NCBI GenBank assembly: GCA_965228445.1
Contig: OZ245813.1
Coordinates: 1,674,001 to 1,738,000 of the forward strand
Length of the DNA stretch: 64,000 nt
From: Thalassobaculum sp965228445
Lineage (GTDB): Bacteria > Pseudomonadota > Alphaproteobacteria > Thalassobaculales > Thalassobaculaceae
Direction: 5' to 3'
Part shown: positions 17,869 to 26,500 of the stretch, piece after piece
Numbering within the stretch: the stretch's first letter is position 1
Layout: every line of letters starts with the position of its first letter
Position numbers and translations under genes: made by a program
The notes under the pieces: model-generated
What the model saw: only the letters and a program-made list of their open reading frames with translations
What the model was told of the DNA's origin: nothing
Databases searched by the model: none

Positions 17869-19053
17869 ATGCCTCTTGCCCTCTTCGCGCTGACCATCAG
17901 CGCGTTCGCCGTGGGGACGACGGAATTCGTCATCGTCGGCCTCATTCCGACCATCGCGACCGACCTCGGCGTCTCCCTGCCGAGCGCGGGGCTGCTGGTC
18001 AGCCTCTACGCCCTGGGCGTGACCATCGGCGCGCCGATCCTCACCGCCCTCGCCGCCGGCATGTCCCGCAAACGCCTGCTCGTCGCCCTGTTGGCACTGT
18101 TCACCGCCGGCAACCTGCTGGCCGCGATCGCACCCGGCTACGAAGCCCTGATCGCCGCCCGCTTCGTCACCGGCCTGGCCCACGGCGTGTTCTTCGCCAT
18201 CGCCTCGACCATCGCCACCGACCTGGTGGAAGAAGAGAAGGAATCGAGCGCCATCGCCCTGGTGTTCATGGGACTGACCGTCGCCCTGGTGACCGGCGTG
18301 CCGCTCGGCACCTGGATCGGCCAGACCTTCGGTTGGCAGTCGACCTTCCTCGGCGTGGTCGCCCTCAGTGTCGTCGGCCTCGTCGCCAGCCTCGTCCTGG
18401 TCCCGTCGGACCTGCGTCGGGGGCCCGCCCCCAGCCTGGCGCAGCAGGTCGAGGTGCTGACCTCCGGCCGGCTGCTGCTGGTCTATCTCATCACCGCGCT
18501 CGGCTATGGCGGCAACTTCATCGCCTTCACCTATCTGGCGCCGATGCTGAACGTGGTCACCGGCCTGTCGCCCCTGTCGGTCAGCCTGGTCATCCTGCTC
18601 TACGGCGCCTCGGTCGCGGTCGGCAACATTTTGGGCGGCCGGGTGGCCGACCGGCTCGGCCCGGTTCCGGCGCTGACCCTGATCTTCAGCGGCCTTGCCG
18701 GGACCCTGGTCCTGCTGGGCTTCGCCCTGGCCGATCCGTGGCTGGCGGTCGCCGTCGTCGCGTTCTGGGGCGGCTTCGCCTTCGCCAATGTGCCGCCGCT
18801 TCAGGTCTATGTGGTGCAGATCGCCCGGCAGGTCGCCCCCGGCGCGGTGGATACCGCCTCGGGTCTGAACATCGGGGCCTTCAATCTCGGCATCGCCTTC
18901 GGCGCCTGGGCCGGCGGCCATGTGGTCGAGACAGCCGGTCTGGCGGCTACGCCGTTCATCGGCGCCGCGATCGTCGGCCTCTCCGTACTGGTCACCCGGG
19001 TCTCCGGCGCGCTTGAGGCGAAATCGCGTCAGGCCGTACAGCCCGCCCAGTAG
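17869..19053 (+). CDS. MFS transporter, drug/sugar efflux type (AraJ/YdhP-like)
   Basis: A 394-residue inner-membrane transporter of the major facilitator superfamily with about twelve helices. The first helix contains FAVGTTEFVIVGLIP, characteristic of the DHA1 arabinose/drug exporter group, followed by the A-loop segment MSRKRLL and RFVTGLAHGVFF. The start at 17869 begins this signature directly; the frame is open further upstream only because it is antisense to lysR. Proton-driven export of a small organic compound is expected; the substrate is unknown. The divergent LysR gene is the probable regulator. Confidence 0.9.
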   Translation: MPLALFALTISAFAVGTTEFVIVGLIPTIATDLGVSLPSAGLLVSLYALGVTIGAPILTALAAGMSRKRLLVALLALFTAGNLLAAIAPGYEALIAARFVTGLAHGVFFAIASTIATDLVEEEKESSAIALVFMGLTVALVTGVPLGTWIGQTFGWQSTFLGVVALSVVGLVASLVLVPSDLRRGPAPSLAQQVEVLTSGRLLLVYLITALGYGGNFIAFTYLAPMLNVVTGLSPLSVSLVILLYGASVAVGNILGGRVADRLGPVPALTLIFSGLAGTLVLLGFALADPWLAVAVVAFWGGFAFANVPPLQVYVVQIARQVAPGAVDTASGLNIGAFNLGIAFGAWAGGHVVETAGLAATPFIGAAIVGLSVLVTRVSGALEAKSRQAVQPAQ

Positions 19054-19092
19054 CTGCGCCGCCATAGCGCACGGCCGCGGCCGGGCGCCGAC

Positions 19093-19746
19093 CTATTTCG
19101 TCACGATGCCTTCGCGCCAGGCATAGACCGCGACCTGGGTACGGTCGGTCAGGTAGAGCTTGCTCAGGATGTTGCTCACATGGGACTTCACCGTGCGCTC
19201 GGTGATCGACAGGCGGGCGGCGATCTCCAGGTTAGACATGCCTTCGGCGATGCAGTGCAGCACGTCCGTCTCGCGGTCGGTCAGGTCGTCGTGGAACGCC
19301 GCCTCCGACCGTGAGCGGTCCCTGTCGAGGGCGGCGACCAGCGCCTTGGCCACGCGCGGGCTGATCGTGCTCCGCCCTGCCGCGGCGTTGCGAACAGCGC
19401 CGATCAGCTCTTCCGGGGTGGAGTCCTTGAGGATGTAGGAGATCGCCCCGGCCTGGGTCAGCGGCGCCACATAGTCGTCGCCCTCGTGCGAGGTCAGCAT
19501 GACGATCTGGCTGCGCGGGCTCGCCTTCTTGATCCGGCGCACCGTCTCCACCGCCGGCAGGTCGGGCATGAACAGGTCGAGCAGCACGACGTCGGGTGCG
19601 TGCCGCTCGACCGCGCGCACCGCATCGGCCATGCAGGTACCGATGTCCAGCACGTCGATGTCCGGGGCGGTCGACAGGAAGGCGCTGAGCCCCTTGCGCA
19701 CCATGGGATGGTCGTCGGCGATGGTCAGGGTGATGCGGTCGGTCAT
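19093..19746 (-). CDS. NarL/FixJ-family response regulator
   Basis: A 217-residue two-component regulator. The receiver (about 5-122) has ADDHPMVRKGL at the start, phospho-acceptor D57 in VVLLDLFMPD, and Lys in YILKDSTPEE. The LuxR-type helix-turn-helix (about 150-212) has LTDRETDVLHCIAEGMSNLEIA and ERTVKSHVSNIL. Its ATG overlaps the stop codon of the kinase gene by four bases, so the pair is cotranslated. A set of TCGGCC-N4-GGCCGA palindromes upstream of the operon is a plausible binding site. Confidence 0.94.
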   Translation of the reverse strand: MTDRITLTIADDHPMVRKGLSAFLSTAPDIDVLDIGTCMADAVRAVERHAPDVVLLDLFMPDLPAVETVRRIKKASPRSQIVMLTSHEGDDYVAPLTQAGAISYILKDSTPEELIGAVRNAAAGRSTISPRVAKALVAALDRDRSRSEAAFHDDLTDRETDVLHCIAEGMSNLEIAARLSITERTVKSHVSNILSKLYLTDRTQVAVYAWREGIVTK

Positions 19747-21143
19747 GGCTCTGGCTTCCAGGAGAGGGTGATACGGGTGCCGCCGCCGGGACGGCTGTCC
19801 AGACGGAAGTGACCGCGCGGCAGGTCGCCGGCCCGGTCGCGCATGGAGACCAGGCCGAAACCGCCGGTCTCCCGCGACGGATCGAAGCCGCTGCCGTCGT
19901 CCTCGATCGTCAGGGTGGTGGTGCCGTCGGACACATCGGCCGAGATCGTCACCGTACGCGCGCCGCCGTGCTGGATCGCGTTCATCAGCGCCTCCTGGAC
20001 GATCCGGCTGACATGATGCTCGGTGTCCAGGCTGCACGCTCCGGTCGCCATCCGCGGCAGATCGATCCGCACGCCGAACCGCCGGCGGAAATCCTCGGCG
20101 ATGCGGGCGATCTGGTCGGCTAACGACGTTTCGCTCGACGCCGGGGGACGAAGCTGGGTGATGATCCCCATCAGGTCGGCCTGGGCTTCGCGGGTGATGG
20201 TCTCGGCCTCCAGGATCGGCTCGGAAGCCGCCGCCATGACCGCCGGCTTCCGTTTCACCACCTCGAGCTGCAGGCTGAGGGCGAACAGCTTCTGCTTCAC
20301 CGTATCGTGCAGTTCGCGGGCGACCCGATTGCGCTCGTCCCCGGCGGCCATGGACTGTTTCAGGCTGAACAGCAGCTCCAGGTCCTGGGCCATGCGGTTG
20401 AGCCGGCGGCTGTGGATCGTCAGCTCGTCGTCGGTGCCCAGCATGATCCGGGCGTCGAACTTGCCCTGCCGCCATTCCTCGGTCACCAGGTTCATCACCC
20501 GCAGCCGGCTGGTCACGTATTTCGCCGCCACCAGACCAAAGACGACGCCCATGACCGCCGCGCTGACGACGAAGATCAGCCAGACGTTCACCGCCCAGGC
20601 CAGCGCGTTTGAGGCGTCGAGGACAGGGTCGAAGGCCGCGTCCAGACGGGCCACCACCGTACCGACCCGTTCACCCGTATCGTTCAGCACCGGACGGGTC
20701 ACCTCCACCGCCTCGGGTCCGAAGACATGACCTTCCCTGGTGACGTGCCGCATCGCCACCGAGCCGTCGGCCCGCGAGATCACCACCCCGGCGACCGGAT
20801 CGCTGGACAGTTCGATGCTGTAGTTTAGGCCGTCCTCGTCCAGCCCCTCCAGGCGGCTCAGCAGCGTGGCGAGCTGTGCCGCCATGGTGGTTGGCCAGGC
20901 GGCGGGCGGTGCCTCCAGCATCGGGCTGAGGATCAGCCGCTCCTGATCGCGGAGAACCGCGCCGATATAGGGCGCGTTGACCCGTGCATGGAACGCCCGC
21001 CAGTTGTTGACGGAGCTGGCGATCAGGCTGGAGACCACCACCAGCAGGACCATGCAGATCATGCTCAGGACGAAGAAGGTGAGGCTCAGGCGCCACCACA
21101 GCTTGCCCGTCCAGTCGGGGAATGTCGGTTTCAGAAGCGTCAT
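19743..21143 (-). CDS. Membrane sensor histidine kinase, NarX/DegS type
   Basis: A 466-residue kinase. Helix 1 (about 18-42) and helix 2 (about 185-208) bracket a periplasmic sensor domain of about 140 residues with no recognised fold. A HAMP linker follows, then the HisKA_3 domain with the acceptor His in ERNRVARELHDTVKQKL (about residue 276). The HATPase domain has the N box ALMNAIQHGG and DDGSGFD. HisKA_3 kinases pair with NarL-type regulators, and the partner is encoded directly downstream with a four-base overlap. The start at 21143 was preferred to an in-frame codon 36 bases earlier. The signal is unknown. Confidence 0.92.
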   Translation of the reverse strand: MTLLKPTFPDWTGKLWWRLSLTFFVLSMICMVLLVVVSSLIASSVNNWRAFHARVNAPYIGAVLRDQERLILSPMLEAPPAAWPTTMAAQLATLLSRLEGLDEDGLNYSIELSSDPVAGVVISRADGSVAMRHVTREGHVFGPEAVEVTRPVLNDTGERVGTVVARLDAAFDPVLDASNALAWAVNVWLIFVVSAAVMGVVFGLVAAKYVTSRLRVMNLVTEEWRQGKFDARIMLGTDDELTIHSRRLNRMAQDLELLFSLKQSMAAGDERNRVARELHDTVKQKLFALSLQLEVVKRKPAVMAAASEPILEAETITREAQADLMGIITQLRPPASSETSLADQIARIAEDFRRRFGVRIDLPRMATGACSLDTEHHVSRIVQEALMNAIQHGGARTVTISADVSDGTTTLTIEDDGSGFDPSRETGGFGLVSMRDRAGDLPRGHFRLDSRPGGGTRITLSWKPEP

Positions 21144-21178
21144 CGGCCTGGATCTAACCCTCTCAGCGGGGCTCCGCA

Positions 21179-21194
21179 TCGGCCTTGAGGCCGA
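21179..21194. promoter_or_regulatory. Palindromic operator, copy 1
   Basis: TCGGCC-TTGA-GGCCGA, perfect six-base arms, 36 bases upstream of the kinase start. It shares all arm bases and the YTRA centre with copy 2. Confidence 0.55.
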
Positions 21195-21239
21195 GGCCGG
21201 ATCATAGCCGATCGGCGCCGGGTTATCCGCCCGTCCGGC

Positions 21240-21255
21240 TCGGCCCTAAGGCCGA
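21240..21255. promoter_or_regulatory. Palindromic operator, copy 2
   Basis: TCGGCC-CTAA-GGCCGA, 61 bases from copy 1 and 63 bases upstream of the MipA/OmpV start. Palindromes of this size in such a position fit a NarL-type regulator dimer. Confidence 0.55.
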
Positions 21256-21295
21256 TGTGGAGGTGCATGCCGCGCCCTATAGAGGCGCCATGCCA

Positions 21296-21310
21296 TCGGC
21301 CATAAGGGAT
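21296..21310. promoter_or_regulatory. Degenerate third copy of the same site
   Basis: TCGGCCATAAGG keeps the left arm and most of the centre but loses the right arm. It is 56 bases from copy 2 and just before the MipA/OmpV ribosome site, so it may be a weak or accidental half-site. Confidence 0.3.
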
Positions 21311-21317
21311 TGAGGTC

Positions 21318-22160
21318 ATGAGACTTGCCGTCACCGTCACGCCCCGAATAATCCGGACCGTGCTGTCATCACTGCTGCTGGCCGCCGCGCCGAGCCTGGC
21401 GCTCGCGCAGGCCGGGCCGGACACGGATAGGCCGGACAGGGAGGGGCCGGCCACCGACTGGACCTTCACCATTGGCGCGGCCGGGATCTACACGCCGGAC
21501 TTCCTCGGATCGGAGGACTACTCGCTGGTTCCGGTCCCGGACCTGAAGATCGAATACAAGGACGCGTTCTTCGCCTCGTTCTTCGACGGCGTCGGCTACA
21601 ACGTCCTCAACAGCGGCGGTTGGCGCGCCGGTCCGGTGGTCAAATACGCCTTCGGCCGCGAGGAGGACGACAACGACGCGCTCAAGGGGCTCGGCGACAT
21701 CGACGGCACCGTGGAGATCGGCGGCTTCCTGGAATACGAGCTGGAGCCGTTCAGCGCCAAGCTGGAACTGCGCCAGGGCGTCAACGGGCACGAGGGGCTG
21801 ATCGGCGAGGTCGGCCTGAACTATTCCAACGCGGTGGATCTGTTCGGCCCGCCGGTCTTCTTCTCGTTCGGACCGCGGCTCAGCTTCGGCGACGAGAGCT
21901 ACAACAGCGCCTTCTTCGGCATCGACGGCACCCAGTCCGCCAGCTCCGGTCTGGCGCGCTACGACGCCGAGGCCGGCATCGTGTCCTACGGGATCGGCGG
22001 CTTCGCCATGATGCCGGTGACGGACGCGATCTCGATCAACCTCTTCGGCGGCTATGACCGGCTGGGATCCCAGGGCGCGGACTCGCCCCTGGTCGCCGAG
22101 CGCGGCAGCGAGAACCAGTTCATGGTCGGGTTCGGTGTCAGCTACCGGTTCGGATACTGA
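21318..22160 (+). CDS. MipA/OmpV family outer-membrane protein
   Basis: A 280-residue protein with a cleavable signal peptide (about residues 1-30, ending LALAQA) and the beta-strand pattern of the MipA/OmpV family. Typical segments are GAAGIYTPDFLGSEDYSL, PVPDLKIEYKDAFFAS, and the terminal VGFGVSYRFGY ending on an aromatic residue, as outer-membrane barrels do. Family members serve as porins or scaffolds for murein hydrolases. It diverges from the NarL-type operon, with shared palindromes, and is a likely target of that system. Confidence 0.9.
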   Translation: MRLAVTVTPRIIRTVLSSLLLAAAPSLALAQAGPDTDRPDREGPATDWTFTIGAAGIYTPDFLGSEDYSLVPVPDLKIEYKDAFFASFFDGVGYNVLNSGGWRAGPVVKYAFGREEDDNDALKGLGDIDGTVEIGGFLEYELEPFSAKLELRQGVNGHEGLIGEVGLNYSNAVDLFGPPVFFSFGPRLSFGDESYNSAFFGIDGTQSASSGLARYDAEAGIVSYGIGGFAMMPVTDAISINLFGGYDRLGSQGADSPLVAERGSENQFMVGFGVSYRFGY

Positions 22161-22187
22161 TCGCGCCCAACCATGGCGCACGATTGC

Positions 22188-22213
22188 CCGAGGGAGGTCT
22201 CAGCCTCCCTCGG
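22188..22213. terminator. Bidirectional hairpin between convergent genes
   Basis: CCGAGGGAGG and CCTCCCTCGG form a 10-base perfect stem with a six-base loop. The right arm lies within the last codons of the convergent HTH gene, so one hairpin could serve both transcripts. Confidence 0.6.
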
Positions 22214-23147
22214 CCAGCATGAGGCCGATCAGGTGGATCACGTGGGAGCTGGGAGCCTGGACCAGTCCCTCGTCACCGGGATCGGTCGCGAAAGCACGGA
22301 CCCCCGGCGCCATCTGGTCGGCGAGAAGTCGACTGAACCCGACGCCGGACAGACAGTCGGCGATCTCGGCGTCGGCCGCCTGGACATATCCGGTACAAGC
22401 CGGCAGATCCGCCGCCTCCGGCGGCACCCGCAGCCCGATGATCCGGCACGCGGCCGGCCGCATTTCCGGATCGTGCAGGGAGGCGCCGCTCATCACCCCC
22501 GACAGGATCGGCGCCGGCGCCGTCGGCAGGGTGTAGGTGGTCGAAATGAGAACCTCCTGCTCGGCATTGGTCAGCTCCGCATGCAGGCTCCGGCCCAGGC
22601 GGCGCACCTGCCCGCTCATCTTCAGCTCGCCGCCCGGCAGCCGCTCAATATAGTCCATCGTCCAGTGGCCGTCGGGCACCGGCCGAAGGGTCAACGCGCC
22701 AGCGATCAGCCAGCCGTTCGAGCGATGGATCGACCAGGCGCGCGACAATGTCAGATACGAGCCGGCCATAAATCCCGGCATCGGCTGGGCATGCCGTGGA
22801 GGGATCTCCGCTGCGGGCGCCTCTTCCGGAATGCCCGGGCCGTGCCGGGCCTCGACATGCTGGCGATACTCCTCATACCCGCAGAGCCGGAGGACATCGC
22901 CGGAGATCGGCAGGTCGAGCAGGCGCGCCACGTCGTCGTAGACTGAGGGGTCGCGGGGCACGGAGCGACCTTGTGCCCATTTATAGGCCCGCGACGGTTC
23001 GTAGCCGGTTTCCGGGTTTAGCTGCTTGATTCGTGCGTGCATCTCCTTCTGCGTGGTGCACCCCGCAACACGCATCGCCAGGCGAAGCTTACGCGAAAAA
23101 TCCAGAGCCGAAGCCCGTGTGGCGGATTTGGTTGCCGAACTGATCAT
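22200..23147 (-). CDS. HTH-containing protein of unknown function
   Basis: A 315-residue protein. Residues 15-85 look like a helix-turn-helix region of the XRE/Cro kind (FSRKLRLAMRVAGCTTQKEM, then YKWAQGRSVPRDPSVYDDVARLL), the part after which resembles a second recognition-like helix. Residues about 120-315 form a separate domain with GSYLTLSRAWS and later LPGGELKMSGQVRRL, which could be a ligand-sensing fold but was not recognised. There is no signal peptide or membrane helix. It is transcribed alone, convergent with the porin and divergent from the large RTX chimera, which it could regulate; this is inference from position. Confidence 0.6.
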   Translation of the reverse strand: MISSATKSATRASALDFSRKLRLAMRVAGCTTQKEMHARIKQLNPETGYEPSRAYKWAQGRSVPRDPSVYDDVARLLDLPISGDVLRLCGYEEYRQHVEARHGPGIPEEAPAAEIPPRHAQPMPGFMAGSYLTLSRAWSIHRSNGWLIAGALTLRPVPDGHWTMDYIERLPGGELKMSGQVRRLGRSLHAELTNAEQEVLISTTYTLPTAPAPILSGVMSGASLHDPEMRPAACRIIGLRVPPEAADLPACTGYVQAADAEIADCLSGVGFSRLLADQMAPGVRAFATDPGDEGLVQAPSSHVIHLIGLMLAEGG

Positions 23148-23556
23148 GCTTTCCGGGTTCCGATTTCCAATGTGGAACTTTTAGAAAGCATTGGACAGCG
23201 ACGGAACCCGGCAATTGGTCGTGCCTGCCACGCGCCCCGAACGCGGGAGGGGGCCCGGGCCGAAAGACGGAGCGGCTTTCTGGGGTTTTTCGGTCCTCAT
23301 TGACGGGGCCCGGCGTGACTTCCGACACGGATCGCCGCCGCGGCCGCGCCCCTCGCCGCGGCCGAGATTGTCATCTTTGGCATTCCAACCATTCCTGCTG
23401 ATACCCCCGCGCGCTGCCCCTAAGGGTCAGGCTCAGAAAGGTGCATCAGTCCGCACCATCCCGGCAACAACGCCTGCGGACCGAATTCCCGTGCAGCGGT
23501 AGCGGTAGCGACCCCGTGCAGGCCCGGCTCTCCGACGATCTAGCGAAAGGTCGATA
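23148..23556. other. Non-coding divergent spacer
   Basis: About 400 bases between the HTH gene and the large RTX chimera. Short open frames here lack ribosome sites and family features. A GC-rich repeat-like patch around 23330-23370 (CCGCGGCC twice) is the only structure seen. Promoters for both neighbours must lie here. Confidence 0.5.
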
Positions 23557-26500
23557 ATGGCTCTCGATTTCTCCTGGTGCCAGACCACCCCTGTCACGGC
23601 AGCCCACAGGGCGGGCCGACGGCATGCGCTCGCGGTGATCGAAGCGGACGTGCCCTATCCGGATCTGCTGCTGGCCGGCGTCGACGCGACCACCGCGATC
23701 GTACGGGCCTGCCCGAACGCCGCCGATCCGGTCGCACCCGCGCTCCGGCAGGCCGAACGCCCAGTCGAGGAACTGCATCTGGTCAGCCACGGCGCACCCG
23801 GACGGCTGGTGCTCGGCGGCACGCTGCTCGATGCGGACGACCTCGCCGAACGGGGACAGCGCTGGCGCCGGCATCTCTCGCCGGACGCAACGATCGTGCT
23901 GTATGGCTGTTCGGCCGGACGTGGCCCCGCCGGCCAGGCGCTGGTCGAAAACCTCGCCCGGGCGACCGGCGTCCGGGTCCTGGCCAGTTCGACCCCGACC
24001 GGGGCGACGGGACGGGGTGGCGACTGGTGCTTCGATATCGCCTCGGAAGGCATGGGGGCGCCCGTCTCCAGCGTGTTCTCCGAGGCCCATGCCGATTGGC
24101 CGGGCCTGTTGAGCACCGTGAACACCACGGCCGATTCCGGCGCCGGGTCCTTCCGCGCCGGGGCCGCAGACAGCACGATCTCGTTCGACGGGCTGACCGG
24201 CCCCCAGACCATCACGCTCAGCAGCGGCGCGGTCACCCTCGGCTCCGGGTCGGACACGACTTTCAACCTCATCGGCGGCACGACAGATCTCACCATCACC
24301 GGGGACGACATCGACCTCGGCACCAGCCAGTCCTCGCTGATCTTCACCGGCACCGGCGCGTCGAAGACGCTGACCATCAATTCGAATCTCACCGGCAACC
24401 GGATGCTGGACATCGCCGATGAGCTGAACGACATCACGGTGGTTCTCGGCGGCACCAACACGATGGTGAAATCGACCGGCGACGCCGGCAACGTGACCGC
24501 CCCCATCTCGATCCGGATCACCTACGGCGACACGCTTTCAATCAGCGACGATGCCGCGCTCGGAACCGGAAAACTCGTCATCGCAGGCGGCACCCTGACG
24601 GTCACCGGCTCGACGGTCATCGACAACTCGATCGAGTTCGACAGCCTTTCCAGCGGCAGCAACGGGACCATCGACACCTCGGTCAACACCGAGATCTCCG
24701 GCGTCATCGCCAGCAACGGCAACCTGACAAAGGCCGGGACGGGCACCCTGACCCTGTCCGGCACGAACACCTATACCGGCTCGACAACGGTTTCGGCCGG
24801 CACGCTGTCCATCTCGTCCGACAGCAACCTGGGAGACAGTCACATAACGCTCGACGGCGGCAGCCTGGCCGTCACGGGCGCCACCACCATCGACAACGAC
24901 ATCGGACTGGATGCCGACGCGACGATCACGAACACCGCAGACATCTCGATCACAGGGTCGATCTACGACTCGGGCAGTCTGACGAAGGCCGGCGCCGGCA
25001 CAATGACCCTGATCTCCGGCAGCAGCTACAGCGGCACGACCACCATTTCCGAGGGAACCATCTCGATCTCGGTGGAAAGCCGACTGGGCAGCGGCGACCT
25101 GATCCTCGACGGCGGCACGCTTCACATCACCGGAAACAACATCGCGTTCTCCAAGGCGATTTCCCTGACATCCGGCTCGTCGCTGTCGAACACCTACACC
25201 GTGACGTTTTCCGGGGTCATCTCCGGCGGCAACGCGCTGACGAAGACGAGTGCGGGTAACCTGATCCTCTCCGGAACCAACACCTATACCGGCACGACCA
25301 CGGTCACGGACGGAACGCTGTCCGTCGCCGCCGACAGCAACCTCGGGACCGGCGCCCTGACGCTCGACGGCGGGAACCTCTCCGTCACGGGGGCGACCAC
25401 CATCGACAATGCGGTAACGCTCTCCGCCAACGCGACCGTCACCAACAGCGCCGATGCCAGTCTGTCCGGCGTCATCTCCGGCGCCAGCAACCTGACAAAG
25501 GCGGGCGCCAGCGTTCTCACCCTGACCGCGAACAACACCTATACCGGCACCACCACGGTCTCCGACGGCACCCTGTCCGTCTCCGCCGATAGCAAGCTCG
25601 GCACCGGCGCCCTGACGCTCGACGGCGGCAACCTCTCCCTCACCGGTGCGACCACCATCGACAATGCGGTGACCCTCTCCGCCAACGCCACGGTCACCAA
25701 CACCGCCGACGTCAGCCTCTCGGGCGCGGTGTCCGGCACCGGCACCCTGACCAAGGCCGGCGCCAGCACCCTGACCCTCGGCGGCACCAGCACCCGTACC
25801 GGCTCGACGACCGTGACGGCCGGCAACCTCTCGATCTCGACCGACGGCAACCTCGGCAGCGGAACCCTAACCCTCAACGGCGGCAACCTCACCCTCACCG
25901 GGGCGGCCACGATCGACAATGCGGTGGCGCTCTCCGCCAACGCGACCGTCACCAACAGCGCCGATGCCAGTCTTTCCGGCGTGGTCTCGGGAACCGGCAC
26001 CCTGACCAAGGACGGGGCGAGTACCCTGACGCTGTCCGGGACCAACACCTTTTCCGGCGGGACGACCGTGACGGGCGGCAACCTCTCTGTCTCGGCGGAC
26101 AGCAACCTCGGCAGCGGCGCCCTCACCCTCGACGGCGGCGGCCTCATCCTCGCCGGAGCCCTCAGCAAGGACATCACCCTCGGAGCCTCGAACGGAACGC
26201 TCTCCACCGACGGCAGCGACCGAACCTATTCCGGGGTGATTTCCGGCACCGGCAATCTGACCAAGACCGGAACGGACAAGCTGACGCTGACCGGCACCGA
26301 CACATTCTCCGGGACGGCAAGCGTCGATGCGGGGACGCTCGCAGTGAACGGCACCCTCAACGGCGGCGGCACGGTGACCGTCGCATCGGGCGGCACGCTG
26401 GCCGGCTCGGGCAGCATCGCTGGCGCCGTGACCATCGCGTCCGGCGGAGCGCTCACCCCCGGCAACAGCCCCGGCACGCTGGCCACCGGCGACCTGACCC

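Noticed and set aside
23191..23502. Possible small gene before the DUF4347/RTX gene
   Set aside because: No ribosome site, Pro/Arg-rich low-complexity product and no family features.
24718..26340. Regular repeats considered as a CRISPR array
   Set aside because: The 255-base period, in-frame coding content and protein-level conservation show gene-internal passenger repeats.
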